From: Strongylocentrotus droebachiensis
Lineage: Eukaryota > Echinodermata > Echinoidea > Camarodonta > Strongylocentrotidae
Assembly: GCA_035222895.1 (NCBI GenBank)
Contig: JAVYIG010000633.1
Coordinates: forward strand, 1 to 64,000
Reading direction: 5' to 3'
DNA length: 64,000 nucleotides
The notes beneath the pieces were generated by a model. That model saw only the letters and a program-made list of their open reading frames with translations, made no database searches and had not been told where the DNA came from. The position numbers and the translations under genes were made by a program. Shown here piece after piece: positions 42,916 through 54,630 of this stretch (the stretch's first letter is position 1; every line of letters begins with the position of its first letter).

Positions 42916-44354
42916 TCAAGAGGGAGCTCTTCGGGTCGTCTTAATCAAACTTGGCGATGTTTCTGTATCTCGTAATGTGCGTCGCCAAAGATTAGATGTT
43001 GGTTGAGTTCCAGTACTTGTGCACATGCAAAACCTACAAAAGCGATTTGCAGTAAAATTTTCTACGAACCCACCAACGGAATGGGCTGCCAAGTTGTCAC
43101 TTGCCAAAAAGCTAATTGTACCTGTGAATCTGTGCTCAACACCACCGATATTTACACAAACGCCATCCTTCTCTAAGACTTTAAAGGTCTCTTAGAATAG
43201 GTTTCAGTACAAGTTCAGTTCTGCATAAACCAGCTAGTTGAATGAAATGAATTGTTGAACGGAATCGCCCAAAACATAGTAAAATGCACTCATTTTTACA
43301 GGTCTTGATCCTAATGAATTGGTGATTTGAAAATCATTGTGATAGAAGATTAACTGAATAGTGTGCTCATTTCTCTTGAATAAAGGGTTTTGCTTGTAAA
43401 ATATTCCATCACGAAAGTCTGTTGAAAGTTCATGGTTTTCTACTTGTTGAAAACTATACCTAAAATTTAGCAAATGGGCCAAGACATCTTTATGTTTCAA
43501 TTGACACTGTAGTGATTTAATAATTGGCACATACTGAAATACATCTTTGTTATTTGTTCCTAATTTGACATTTTGTGGCTCAACTTAACCAACAGCTCTT
43601 CTGAAGTAGTTAATGTGCTGCTGCTCAGAAGATAAAGATGACAGATGGTGCAACATGTCACTAGATATTGTCACCTGGGTATCGACACCTGTATGATGCA
43701 CTAAAATATCTTTCAATTTTGTGGTAAGTTCCCGTTTATGAATAAGACATAAATCTGAAACTTCACAGAGAATGGCGTTAGTTGAATTGGGTAATTTATG
43801 ATTCTCTCTGATGGACAAAATAAGCAAAGCTACAGACTGTCGAACATCTGGAATATCATCATCACCTTGTATATCCTCAGTGACTAGTTCTTCATTCAGT
43901 TTTGTATCTACTTGTTCCAGTTCTGGTACCGTACTTCTGTTGTATCTGATGAGCTCTTCTGATGGGCTTGATTTTCAACTTGATGTACATTGTGTTTGTA
44001 AGCAGAGTTTTAAGAATTGCTGGAAGAAAAATCTGCAAAATAATGGCGATTAAGATGGGTAAGATAAGATGAAAAAACTCTGTACGATGACTGGCAGCCA
44101 TCGATTCCACACACTATAAAGAAATCTGGCTCATCGCTGTGTAAGCTGCGGATTTGATTCACAAGTTTACGAAGTCGATAGCCTTGGTATTTGCATCGTG
44201 GACACTGATAATACATCCCAAATAAATGGCTCCCTTGACATCTACAGGCCTCTGCTGAAAAGTAAAATGAAAGGGAAATACAGCTTGCCATCACTAGGGC
44301 ATAAGATATTTTGGGATATGACATTGTATGATTTGGTGCATACCTGTAATGCAA
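42916..44354 (-). CDS. C2H2-headed transposase-like gene, uncharacterised family, copy 1
   Basis: Exons in N-to-C order on the - strand: a zinc-finger region (CPRCKYQGYRLRKLVNQIRS, PDFFIVCGIDGCQSSYRVFS, then H-x4-H) at about 44210-44040; a helical region (QSVALLILSIRENHKLPNST, HHLSSLSSEQQH) at 43860-43585; FKRNEHTIQLIFYHNDFQIT-NSLGSR with SAFYYVLGD at 43530-43240; and RFTGTISFLASDNLAAHSVG-GFVENFTANRFCRFCM at 43140-43010. These blocks are collinear with a recurrent fish/invertebrate family containing DNLGSH--GGF-ENFS--FCR-C. Function unknown; a DDE-like role is inference. Several frame changes may be introns or decay. Confidence 0.55.
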
Positions 44355-44419
44355 CCTTATTACTTAACTTGATTATAACAATAAGAGAATGTTGCATTTA
44401 TTGGATCATTGAAAAGAAA

Positions 44420-45430
44420 AGTTCCAGACTGGACCTGGCCTGACATTTTTCTTGTGTATCTCTTTCTCAACATGCCTAGTAACATCACCAATGCCCATAT
44501 GGTTGCAGTGCACCGTATGATTACATGTTGAACAGTAAAAGCTTAACTTGTTGTTCTTCACAGCGTTAAAAAACTTCATTGGACCTGGCGCAGCTATAAC
44601 ATGCGATGCGAGGAGTAAATGTACTGAATTACATTCGACCCCGATATTTGCGCCATAGCTTCAGTCTCACGCTGCTGCTGGTCAATGTGTTCATATCTAT
44701 CAGAGATCACTTGCGCGCAGTTGGCCGTGCGTGGTGAATTTCGTGCGTGTGCGGTTGTCTTTCCCTCACGATAATGGCATCCTGGCCACTATTTTTTTCT
44801 TCTTCCAAACAGGTTTTCTTCCGGATCGCGCCTGAGCATTGCAATTAGTTGACTGGCACAGTCATTAATAGCAGCTTCCAAAGAGGCTAATTTATCACGA
44901 CAGGGTGGTTCACCTCCATCAACATTTGACTGCAACGGACCACTGCCCCTCTTATCAAACTTATTCCGCAGCATCCTCTGAACATTCAAAGACTCCACAG
45001 CCACATTGAAGCTGGACGAGCTGCAACTGAAGCAACAGAAGGGCACTCGGATTCAACTACACTACTGCCTAAAGGTTTTGGCAGCGGGCTGCGGGCGCGG
45101 GCAAGCTACTCGCGGGTCGCGTATTTTTTTTGAGTGTCAATTGCCAAAAATGTGAGCAAGTTCGGGTAGGCTTCGGGCAGATTTCGGGCAGATTTCGGGC
45201 CGATTTCGGGCCGATTTCGGGCAGCTGAATTGAACGCACGCGCGGAATTTGGGGGAGCGCCCGAACTTGGGGAAGTTCCTGAACTTCGAGCTGCTTTGTT
45301 TACTTTGTTGCTATGCGCCGTTGCTTTGCGCGCAATGTCTGTGAAAAATGCGCATCTGCGTGGAATGCTAGTGCTACGCGGCATTGTGATGTCATAATGG
45401 TTATCTCCAAACGTCACAATAGTCACTCTA
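44420..45430. other. Mixed non-coding interval with one weak exon-like segment
   Basis: 44789-45046 (-) encodes LASLEAAINDCASQLIAMLR with a plausible helical pattern and could be the end of a short protein; family unknown. A 12-bp tandem repeat (GGGCAGATTTC) at 45174-45225 gives about five units. Confidence 0.35.
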
Positions 45431-46030
45431 ACTCGATGTTTTTGTCAAGAAAACAACCATTAAACAGATTTAATTAACATGCGGTGAACGTCTGCCGAGT
45501 TGGCGTTCTCGAACTCATGTCATTTTGTCCAAGTTAAAATAAACACGATGGAAGGACATAGCTACAAATTAAATCAATTTACAATTTAAGTATTTAGTGT
45601 TGAAGTATTATCACTTATTTTGGTACAGTTGTCGCCTAACTTTTTTGTCAACTGCGGACTACCGCATGTTTTTTTCTTCTCCAGGCGGCTAATTACAAAA
45701 TAGACAAAATTAACCGTCTGGTACGAGGATAAATGCTTTGATAAAACCAGGGAGGTGACCCACACGCATCCGGTAACCCTTGCTTCACACGCAAAGAGGG
45801 ATTGAATGGCGATTTTTACCGGAATCTGGCGAACAGTTTGCCTTTACTTTTCTTCATCTGGAATCAACCGAACATATCAAAACATACAAATAATTATAAG
45901 GACGTTACTTTCAGCTGACCTGTCCATTTTCTTGAAACAACTACACTTCTTATAATCTGAAAAATATGGCCGTTATTTCAGTGAAAATGACGCACATGCT
46001 GTGAGATTTTCAGGAAAGGAATGAATACCG
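45431..46030. other. Non-coding DNA
   Basis: No repeat, exon or RNA gene was supportable. Confidence 0.4.
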
Positions 46031-46031
46031 T

Positions 46032-46220
46032 ATGAGAAAAGGTGAAAGAAAGGGGGAGAGAGAGAGAGAGAGGAACAGGAGAAAGGCGAGGGAGGGAGAC
46101 GGGGTATGTAGCGAAAGGAGAGAGAGGGAGATGGGGAGTAAGAGTGAAAGAAAGAGGGAAGATGGTGAAGTGATAAAGGGGTGGTGTAGAGAGAGACTGG
46201 AAGAAGAAGAAAAAAAGGTC
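46032..46220. repeat. Purine-rich (GA) tract
   Basis: Almost all G and A on + for nearly 190 nt, including (AG)n at 46057-46072. The open frames through it (Arg/Glu/Lys-rich on +; Ser/Leu/Phe-rich on -) follow from composition. Confidence 0.88.
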
Positions 46221-47220
46221 GCAAATATGTTCACCCCGATAATTGTTGATTTACTAAGCTCGCGCTCGCGTGGGCCCTGTCAATTTCCACCAGCCTTCAG
46301 CCAACAAGTACTGCAGAGAAACAAATTGATCTCTTATCTTGCTGACACAATTATACCAGTCAACGACTCGACTCGTATCTCAAACTCTTGCTGAGTGACT
46401 TGATGCATGGACCTACTACGAACCATCATGATGACAGAGAAAGTGCATGTTACGCAATGTTTGCGCCTTTTCTGTTCTTTCTACAAACCGCAGCGGCATG
46501 CATGTCTGAAGTGAGAGGGCAACTTCACGAAACAAAGCTTTAGTAAACAAATCAAATTTCAAAAGGGAACCGCTTTGTGTGGAAAAGGAAAGTTATTGCC
46601 CAGTCACTGAAGAGATGTTGAGTTGTTCTGATGATGCCGATTTATCGATGGTGACCGTAGTGATAATGATGATATTGATGGACGATGATGAAAATGCTGG
46701 CTGTATGTATTGATGGCGATTATTAAAATGATGATGTAGAGAGACTCCCGGCTCCCCCCCCCCCCCCCCCCACCCCCACGAAAATACACACAGAAGATAG
46801 CATGGCGATAAACAATGAAAATACGTTATACTGTAGATGGAAATAAAAATTCGAAATACGAGTAATACATAAGGAAATAACAAAGAAATACTTGAGGATT
46901 GAGGAAAAAATAGAAAATGATAGAAAAAATCTAAGAAATACATAAAGTGAACACATTTACGAAGGAAACCAGAAGAATGATTAATAATTGCTTCATAAAG
47001 ATCTACGTATGGAAAGAAAAAAATGATAATCGAAAATACATGATTGATAGAAAGAAAAACATGGAAAAACAAGGGGGTGATTGTGGAATGGGGTAATTTT
47101 CAGGGAAAGGTAAATGTCCAAGGGGGGGGGGGGGGGGGTACTTGGCCGGGGTGATTGCCCAAGGGTAATTCTCCTAGAACTAGAACCGTAATGAACAAGA
47201 GAAGGGAATATACAAGCATA

Positions 47221-47350
47221 GAGAGAGAGAGAGAGAGAGAGGGTGGAACAAAGAAATGCAAAAACAGAAAAGATGATGAGAAAGATTCGAACAAATGCAT
47301 ACGCTTAGTTTTCAGGGCAGAACTGCTCTCTCTCTCTCTCTCTCTCTCTC
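47221..47350. repeat. (GA)n and (CT)n blocks in inverted arrangement
   Basis: (GA)n at 47220-47242 and (CT)n at 47327-47350, complementary, separated by about 85 bp. They could fold as one hairpin. Confidence 0.88.
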
Positions 47351-47624
47351 GAATGTTCAATCATCACTACTGAGATCATGTGATCTTACCGCGCAAACAT
47401 GATCTGTTTATAAATAACTTCTGAGATAACCGCATGTTGCCCAGACACCTTGTCTCCAAACCCTTTGTTTAGAAGCACTTGAAACATAATATGAAATATA
47501 CGCTACGCTAGCTCTCGTCATTCAAACATTCAATTCATTGGTGAACAAATTAAATTTGGAATTGATTAATAAGTTCTCTGCTTGTTTCGTGTGTCTATTT
47601 TTGTTCTTCTTTTTAGATTGTCTT

Positions 47625-48572
47625 CTTCTTTTTCTTCTCCTTCCTTTTCTTCTCCCCCTTCTTCTTATTCCTCTCCTTCCTTTTTTTTCTTCCCCCACCC
47701 CTCTGCTTCTTCATCTCCACTTCTTCTTTTTCTCCCCCGGCCCCGCCCTCTACTTCTTCACCTACTATTCTCCCCCCCCCCCCCCCTCTGCTTGTTTATC
47801 TCCCCTTCTTCTTTTTCCTCTCCTTCTTCTTTTTCCTCTCCTTCCTTTGTTTTCTTCCCGAATCCCCTCTGCTTCTTCATTTTCTTCTCCCCGCCCCCTC
47901 TGCTTTTCATCTACTCTTCTTCTTTTTCTTCTCCTTCGTTTTCTCCCCCTGCTTCTTCATCTCCCCTTCTTCTTTTTCTTCTCCTTTCTTTTCTTCTCCC
48001 CTTCTTCTTTTTCCTCTCCTTCCTTTTTTTCTTCCCCAATCCCCTCTGCTTCTTCATGTTCTTCTCCCCGCCCCCTCTGCTTTTCATCTACTCTTCTTCT
48101 TTTTCTTCTCCTTCGTTTTCTCCCCCTACTTCTTCATCTCCCCTTCTTCTTTTTCTTCTCCTTCCTTTTCTTCTCCCCTTCTTCTTTTTCCTCTCCTTCC
48201 TTTGCTTTCTTCCCCAATCCCCTCTGCTTCGTCATCTACTCTTCATCTTTTTCTTCACCCTCACCCCTTTGCTTCTTCATCTACTTTTCTCCCCCCCCCC
48301 CCCCTCTGCTTCTTTATATCCCCTTCTTTTTCCTCTCCTTCCTTTTTTTCCTTCCCCAATCCCCTCTGCTTCTTCATTTTCTTCTCCCCCGCCCCCTCTG
48401 CTCTTCATCTACTCTTCTTCTTTTCTTCTCCTTCCTTTTCTTCTCCCCTCCTTCTATATACATATCCCTTTCTTCTTCGTCTCCTTTTTCTTCTCTCTCC
48501 CTCTGCTTCATAATCTCCCCGTCTACTTCTTTTTTTATTTTTTTCATCTCATTCTCCTTCCGTTTTTTTTCT
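47625..48572. repeat. Polypyrimidine block, ~950 bp, with ~177-bp higher-order repeat
   Basis: Almost exclusively C/T on +, built from CTTCTTCTTTTTCTTCTCC-type words. The marker AATCCCCTCTGCTTCTTCAT recurs with small variation at 47862, 48038, 48216 and 48358, giving periods of 176, 178 and 142 bp. The two long + frames (363 and 334 codons of Phe/Ser/Leu/Pro) are compositional artefacts. Poly(C) runs interrupt at 47772 and 48292. Confidence 0.9.
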
Positions 48573-48639
48573 TTAAATGGGGATAAGAGGCACGTGTTTT
48601 CATTTGTGAAAGGTAAATCGTTAGTTTAGGTGTAACGCT

Positions 48640-48840
48640 TCAGAAAAAATATATGCCCATGTGTAACTCTCTCCTGACACCATTGTAGCGAAATCTATCA
48701 ATATAGGGAATACAAGTAAAACAGGTCTGGAAAAAAGACTACAATAATAACAATTTTTATGCCAGTCTCTTATACCATGAGTTACTTCATAATTCTGACG
48801 GTTGCTGCCATCACCTAGTCTTTAATCTGGAGCGCTAAAA
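48640..48840. repeat. Dispersed repeat, part 1 of copy A
   Basis: CGAAATCTATCAATATAGGG through TCACCTAGTCTTTAATCTGG and GAGCGCTA matches 57560-57710 (about 85-90% by eye), and both are followed later by the 51.7/57.7-kb repeat. Confidence 0.8.
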
Positions 48841-48969
48841 TATTAACACCAGCCACAAAGGTCCGTTCAGCAGACGACAATTTTGCAAAATCGATAACAC
48901 TAGCTACCGGAAGTTTACGATATTCAGAGGTCAAAGCCTTAATACCAGCTGATTTCCATTTCGGTGTTT

Positions 48970-49008
48970 AGGCTGGTGTTAGTGTTTATTAAACACTAAC
49001 ACCAGCCT
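48970..49008. repeat. 19-bp-arm perfect palindrome
   Basis: AGGCTGGTGTTAGTGTTTA, one T, then its exact reverse complement. Lies just after the region shared with 57.6 kb diverges. Confidence 0.93.
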
Positions 49009-49639
49009 TAAATTGACTCGGTAACATTGTTGAAGGTTGATGAAAAAAATTGCTTAATTTTTGTATAAAATGTTACTTACTATATTCCTTCTACTATAGG
49101 CCTACTAACCCTCTGACATGCAAAAAATCCTGAACAAATTCTCAAACCACAAAGATATCTATGGTTTTCTTTGAAGGCGTCGATGTGAGGCACCCTCTAA
49201 CAGTGATTAACAGTAAATTCTCCCAACCATTTTTGAATTTTCCCAACCGTTTTTCCATGAGAAAAATACATAAAACAGGCTATAAAAATCTGTCAACACT
49301 TAACTGTCTGGAATGGAATGTAGAGCCATTTTATTGCTGTGTGACGATGTACATTCACCTAAAATGTAATTAAATTGTCCTTGTCTTGATGCTGAACAGG
49401 CTTTGACAAGTAGCAGAATAGAAGTAGAATAATATAGTTGGGAGAATTAAGGAATCGATCAGATCAGTTTTCCCCATTTGTACCATGAATAATGATCCGT
49501 TTTCACTCAAATTTTCAGATTATCTTTAATTGTACATCTAGCATTGAAGTCACTACCTTAGCACCGCTATCTCTCATCTGAACAATGTTACCCAGTCCCT
49601 TTAAACACCCAACTTGAAATCACTCACTGTCTCGTCCTT

Positions 49640-50000
49640 TTCCAATAATAAACTCTTTATGATGTATAGCTCCCTCTCAAGGTCAAAAAATTAATTAAGC
49701 TATAAACAATGTTTTTGACTAAAATCGACCGATTAGCTGTTCCCTTTTGGAAATTATATATCACAACTACATATTCTGAGAGTTTCATGGTCGCAGCTAC
49801 CATTGTACAGCCGTATGCGCTTTTTGAAATTAATCAACATTTACCGGGAGCAATTTTTCTCAAAAGCAGAATTGTTTGAGGAGCTAAATTTTCTAGTGCT
49901 TATAATACATCCACAGGGGCATCCAAATATATCAAAAATTGTTAGAATCACGATCCACCCACTTTTCAAAATTTCCCAAAACTTTGTATTACCTTTAAGT
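49640..50000. mobile_element. MITE-family member, copy 1
   Basis: Contains TCTCAAGGTCAAAAA, GACTAAAATCGACCGATTAG, TGGTCGCAGCTACCATTGTA and ends ACTTTGTATTACCTTTAA. The same order in reverse complement occurs at about 60500-60880. A related element, not identical. Confidence 0.7.
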
Positions 50001-50161
50001 TCGCACCTCTTAATTATGTAGTAAAGTAATAATTGCCTGATTTTAGATAGGCTCGTAATATGCAGCTATTTAATTAATTAGCTACGAGTGTACATATTCA
50101 AATGTCCACTATTCAATGTCATTCTATTAATATACATGTCATGCTATATACAAGTAATGAG

Positions 50162-51127
50162 AGTGCTTGGCTCAAATTCTTTGCTAGTTGATTTTATGTA
50201 TACGAAGCTTAAAAATGCGATCCCAAAAATGTGGATCGAAAGAATTCAAGATGTTAATTACGCACATGACGATAAAACAAATTCACAATTCGAAGGCGAC
50301 TTATACGAAATAAGAACACTTGATTTTATAAGACTATCTTCAATGAAGTCTAGCCATTTCTATAGCCTATTGTGTGACTTTAAGAAAAGAGAACCAGCTG
50401 TATTAACATTTTGGGAAGGTAAATTGAACCTTGTCATTGATTTTGATTGGAGAGATACATTAAAATTTAAGTTTAAGACATTGAAAAACAATAAAATAAA
50501 ACAACTCAACTTTAAGACATTTCATAGGATTTTACCCTTTAGATACAATCTGTGCAAATGGAAAATTGTAAATGAAAACCTTTGCATTTTTTGTAAAACA
50601 GCAGAATCTTTCGTTCATGTTCTTTTAGAGTGCCCGAGCGTAAAGCTTTTCTGGAAACGTATTGTGGAATTGATTGAATTGAACTTTAAAGAAAAAATTA
50701 TATTAAACGAAGAATTATTAATTGCTGGTTTTGATTTCAAACATGCAAATGGAGCAGATATAAATACAATCGTTGCATATGCTCAATACGCAATCTATTT
50801 GATGTATATGTTAAATTATTTTCAAGGTAAACCATACAACAGCTTTTTCATATGGCATGTTTTTAAATACGAGTTACTCTTGGATAACATCTCGGATGTT
50901 GTTTCAGGGGCTCTCGGGACATAGTATTTTTTTTTGGAGAGTTTTTGAGAGCTTTTGAAATAGCATCTGGGAACTAAGGAAAATCTTCGGGGATATTTTA
51001 TATCACTGAAGATTTTCTCTTAATAGTTTAAGAAAATACTTAAAGTGAATGTAAAATTTTGTTATGATGTAATGATTTGTGTGTTGGTTATTTTTGTAAA
51101 TGAATAAAGTACCTAAAAATAAAAAAA
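50162..51127 (+). mobile_element. 5'-truncated LINE insertion with 16-bp target duplication
   Basis: ATATACAAGTAATGAG occurs at 50146-50161 and 51128-51143, flanking an insert that ends in AATAAAGTACC and an A-rich tail. Inside, a frame to 50924 ends the pol protein. The perfect duplication and A-rich 3' end indicate target-primed reverse transcription of a LINE on the + strand. Confidence 0.9.
50163..50924 (+). pseudogene. LINE pol C-terminus with zf-RVT domain
   Basis: Open to a TAG stop at 50922-50924. The zf-RVT part includes KFKFKTLKNNKIKQLNFKTF, RILPFRYNLCKWKIVNENLC and IFCKTAESFVHVLLECPSVK with C-x2-C...H-x4-C spacing, then the W after L (KLFWKRIV). The domain sits downstream of reverse transcriptase in L1/Tx1-like and related LINEs. 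The upstream RT is absent because of truncation. The frame is uninterrupted, suggesting recent insertion. Confidence 0.75.
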
Positions 51128-51714
51128 ATATACAAGTAATGAGTGCAATTCAAAGGAGTAAGGGGGGGGGGGGTAGAAAGAAGAGACACAAGTCCATTGT
51201 GTCCATGTCCAAATCTAAGGACACTGTGTCCTCCAAGACAAGCCCATGCATTGTCTATACATATAACGTTCTGTCCCGTCCAAGACAGGACGAAGAAGGA
51301 GAGGGGGGGGGGGGGAAGAATTACACTCAACTGTAAACTGTTATATATTCATTAATTAAAATGTAGATAATAAACTATATATATACGACAAAGTTGTTTC
51401 TCCAACTGTCTCATTTATATACACTTTCTATACAATTTGTCTCTACTCCTAATCTACAGAATATCACGCCTTCTAGACGGAATACATGTATCATAAATTG
51501 AAGCGTTATCTATATACAATATCAAGTTCATTAAAACATCATTAATTAGGTAACAAAGGCCCGAAGCCTTCCTTTCCAAATATTCATGGTCTAAGGAGAA
51601 ATCAAGACAACAATACAATGTAATATTTCTTATCACACATAGTTAAACTGGCCACAGAAATTAAACTAGAAATGGCTAGACTTGAGATATGACCGCATTT
51701 GGGACAGCTTGTCA

Positions 51715-52248
51715 GTCACTATTTATATTCACCTTTCGCGTAATATGGTAGCCTGCGAAAACTGTCAGTCACGTAATACGGTAGCCTGCAAAAACTGTCA
51801 GTCACGTAATACGGTAGCCTGCGAAAACTGTCAGTCGCGTAATACGGTAGCCTGCAAAAACTGTCAGTCACGTACCTGGGTGACCCAGTAACCCACGCGC
51901 GGCCTATTTATACTCCTAGGGTCGCGCACTGGGAAAAGAAAGCTATACGCGCATATACAATCATATGATTGGATGCCACCTTGGATCGCGCCTTAAACTA
52001 ATGAATTATACATGAATATTCAATTATCGATCAATAGTAGAATAAATTAAGCACTGTTTATCAACAAGAGCACATGCTACTTGTAAAACTAGTAGCTCGT
52101 TCAGAGCAAATCCATTAAAACATGTCACAAATAAATAACGATTATAAAAGACATTTTATATTTATCAAGGTCACAATATTCACAGGTATTGAATATATAA
52201 AGAGAAAGAGTAAGAAAGAGAAAGATAATTTTCATATATCCGTCACAA
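51715..52248. mobile_element. TA-ended repeat, part 2 of copy A
   Basis: AGTCACTATTTATATTCACC to ATATCCGTCACAA, collinear with 57730-58265. It ends with the same inverted end CCGTCACAA next to TA (52249-52250). The left inverted end of copy A was not found, and parts 1 and 2 are separated by 2.9 kb that includes a LINE. Confidence 0.8.
51739..51870. repeat. 33-bp tandem repeat, four units
   Basis: CGTAATACGGTAGCCTGCGA-AAACTGTCAGTCA units repeat four times with A/G alternation at one position (GCGAAAA/GCAAAAA). The second copy of the surrounding repeat (57757-57822) has only about two, shortened units. Confidence 0.92.
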
Positions 52249-52319
52249 TAATATGAAATACATGTATATGCCCGCTCTCTTGTCATTTAAGCATTCGATT
52301 CGATTCATAGGCGGAACTC

Positions 52320-52560
52320 CAATTGATGAAGTTCTCTGCTTGGGTTCGTGTGTGTCTGTTTTATTTTCTATTTAGATTATCTTCTTTTTCTTCTGCTTCC
52401 TTTTCTTCTTCTCACCCCCACCCCTTGCATATGCTTCTTCATCTCCCCGTTCTTCTAATTCTTTCTCTTTTTTTCCCATCTCATTGCCCCTCCTTTAAAA
52501 CAATGGGGGATAAGTTTTTGTTCAAGTAATTTGTGAAAGATATATCGTTGGTTTAGGTGT
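52320..52560. repeat. Diverged copy of the region before the polypyrimidine block
   Basis: AAGTTCTCTGCTTGGGTTCG, TTTAGATTATCTTCTTTTTC and the later TTGGTTTAGGTGTTACGC match 47570-47640 and 48615-48640 but with a much shorter pyrimidine stretch (about 130 nt). So the long block expanded within one copy. Confidence 0.7.
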
Positions 52561-53052
52561 TACGCAACATGAATAATAATTATATCCGTTACAACACGCT
52601 TGTTTAGATCCATCTCGATTGTTTGGGGCATCACCCGGCTTCAATCCTTCCCCCCCCCCCGTCTTATAATCCCTCAGTTGCTTTTAATCAACACTAATCA
52701 CATGTACATTCACAGAGTTCACATAATATACATATCAACTCCGTTTCGTTGCCTTTGCCCGATCTGTCACTTGTAATCATATCCGTGCGATGGACCATCG
52801 AAAGTAGCAGTGGGCGTGGCCGTGTGGACTGTATATCCATGCGCATTTTCACGAAGATCGGGATGAGACGAAGTTAGGGATGAGACCGAAGATCGGGATG
52901 AGACAGATGCGCAGAGTAAAATTTTCTGAAGTTCTGAGTACTAAGTTCTGATTTAATGGCCCCTGCATTAATTGTACACGTGTAATGTATACAACAAACT
53001 TAATGTTCATATATCGCGTATACAATTTGTATTGTACATCTTCTATACAAAC

Positions 53053-53628
53053 ATGGTTCGAGAGCGGTACAGGATTGTATCCATAGCCGAAAGGAAACAA
53101 ATAATATCTCTATATTTAAAAAGTGATAGTTTACAGAATTTTAACAATACCGTAGGTAATTTGTTTACTGACATTCCGAAGAGAACTATTTCAAGAACTA
53201 TCGAGAGATTTGTAGCAAGTGGAAGATTTAACAACAGGATTAAGAGTGGACGGACGAGACGATTTGGCAAGACCCACGAAGAATATCTTAATAGCATCCT
53301 TGCAATAGATAACGAGTGTAACGGCACAAAATTGAAGCATTTATTTAGACAAGAACTTGGTGTTCTTTTCAGTCCCTCAACGATTCGTCGCCATCGAAGA
53401 AGACTAGGGTGGTTGTGCACCCGAACCAAGTACGGACAACTGATTCGGAAAAATAACCGTGCTGCTCGCCTTGCATTTGCAATTCAATCAATTGAACAAA
53501 GAGTCGACTTTAAGGACGTAATCTTTGCAGATGAGTGTACGGTATATCTCGAGAATTGTAGCGCCATCCATTTCCGAAGATTCAATGAGCAAGCAAAGAA
53601 GAAGGGGAAACCCAAACATCAATTGAAG
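53053..53628 (+). CDS. Tc1-like transposase exon 1
   Basis: 192 codons covering both HTH subdomains and the first catalytic Asp (FADEC). Donor AAG|GTAAGA. A poly-pyrimidine-poor leader precedes it; no TATA box could be assigned with confidence. Confidence 0.85.
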
Positions 53629-54598
53629 GTAAGACCTATTTTATGTTATTTTGTTGTATTATTTAGGCCTTCGGCACAGTAAATTAATATTAATGTGAAG
53701 GCTCTTTAAGATATGACGCGGGAAAACCGTGGCTTTTTTTTTCTGACGTCATCTTTTCTGCATGTACTCTTCACATTTTTGTATCTTAAGACACAGAGAT
53801 CAGTGAATATGGTAAAGTCTTTTGTTGCGCGCAGTTGCGATACATTAAAAGCGTAACAAAAACAATTGCCTTAAACAATAGTAGGCCTAGGCCTATTACA
53901 AGTATGTACAGTACATGTATGTACAGTCTATATTAATTATTGAGATAAACTATAACGAAGATGACAAAAAGAAAAATCGTTTATGTGTAGATACATGTTC
54001 ATTTAATTTCTAGGTTAACATATGGGCTGGAATCTCAGCTAGAGGCTGCACGGAACTCGTACTGTTCGACGGAATTCTTCGGAAGGAGGAATATGTACAA
54101 ATATTGGATAGCTACATGAAACCATTTGTACGGAACACGTTTCCGGATGGGCACAGGATCCTCCAAGACAACGATCCAAAACACAATAGCCTCCATGCAA
54201 GGTAAATTACACGCATAGATATATTTCCTTTACTAAAAACGAAACATTATCTTGGTCTCCCCCCCCCCCCCCCCCCGTCAGTTGCTTTATCTTTTAATTT
54301 TACCATGATTCGCACCCTGAACTAACCGATTCGGAATCACCCTAATATCTTCAGGGGTGATAGTGAGCACTAACAAAAAAATAGGTTTGTTTTTGTTTTT
54401 TGTTTTTGTTTTTGCCCCCCTCGAGTACAAAAAAAAGAGGATTCGCGGGGAAAAAATGGCATCTAACAACATTCCCCCTTTCGAGTAAGAAAATTAGGAC
54501 AAAATTGGGGAAAATGGGGCAAAATAGGGAAGAATAGAGAAAATCAGGATAAAATAGGGAAGGAAAAAAAAATGATAAAAAAAAAAAAAAAAAAAACT

Positions 54599-54630
<32 letters not shown>

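Noticed and set aside
45106..45426. 106-codon - strand frame (IPRRCAFFTDIARKATAHSN)
   Set aside because: Half of it is translation of a 12-bp GGGCAGATTTC tandem repeat; no family or splice support.
46032..46394. 120-codon Arg/Glu-rich frame
   Set aside because: Purine-only DNA lacks most stop codons; mirror frames on the other strand are equally open.
47538..48629. Long + strand open frames of 363 and 334 codons rich in Phe, Ser, Leu, Pro
   Set aside because: They lie inside a polypyrimidine block; stop codons need A or G, so open frames are expected by composition. No domain or splice context.
51739..51870. 33-bp repeats as a CRISPR array
   Set aside because: Units are contiguous without unique spacers, and the DNA is eukaryotic.
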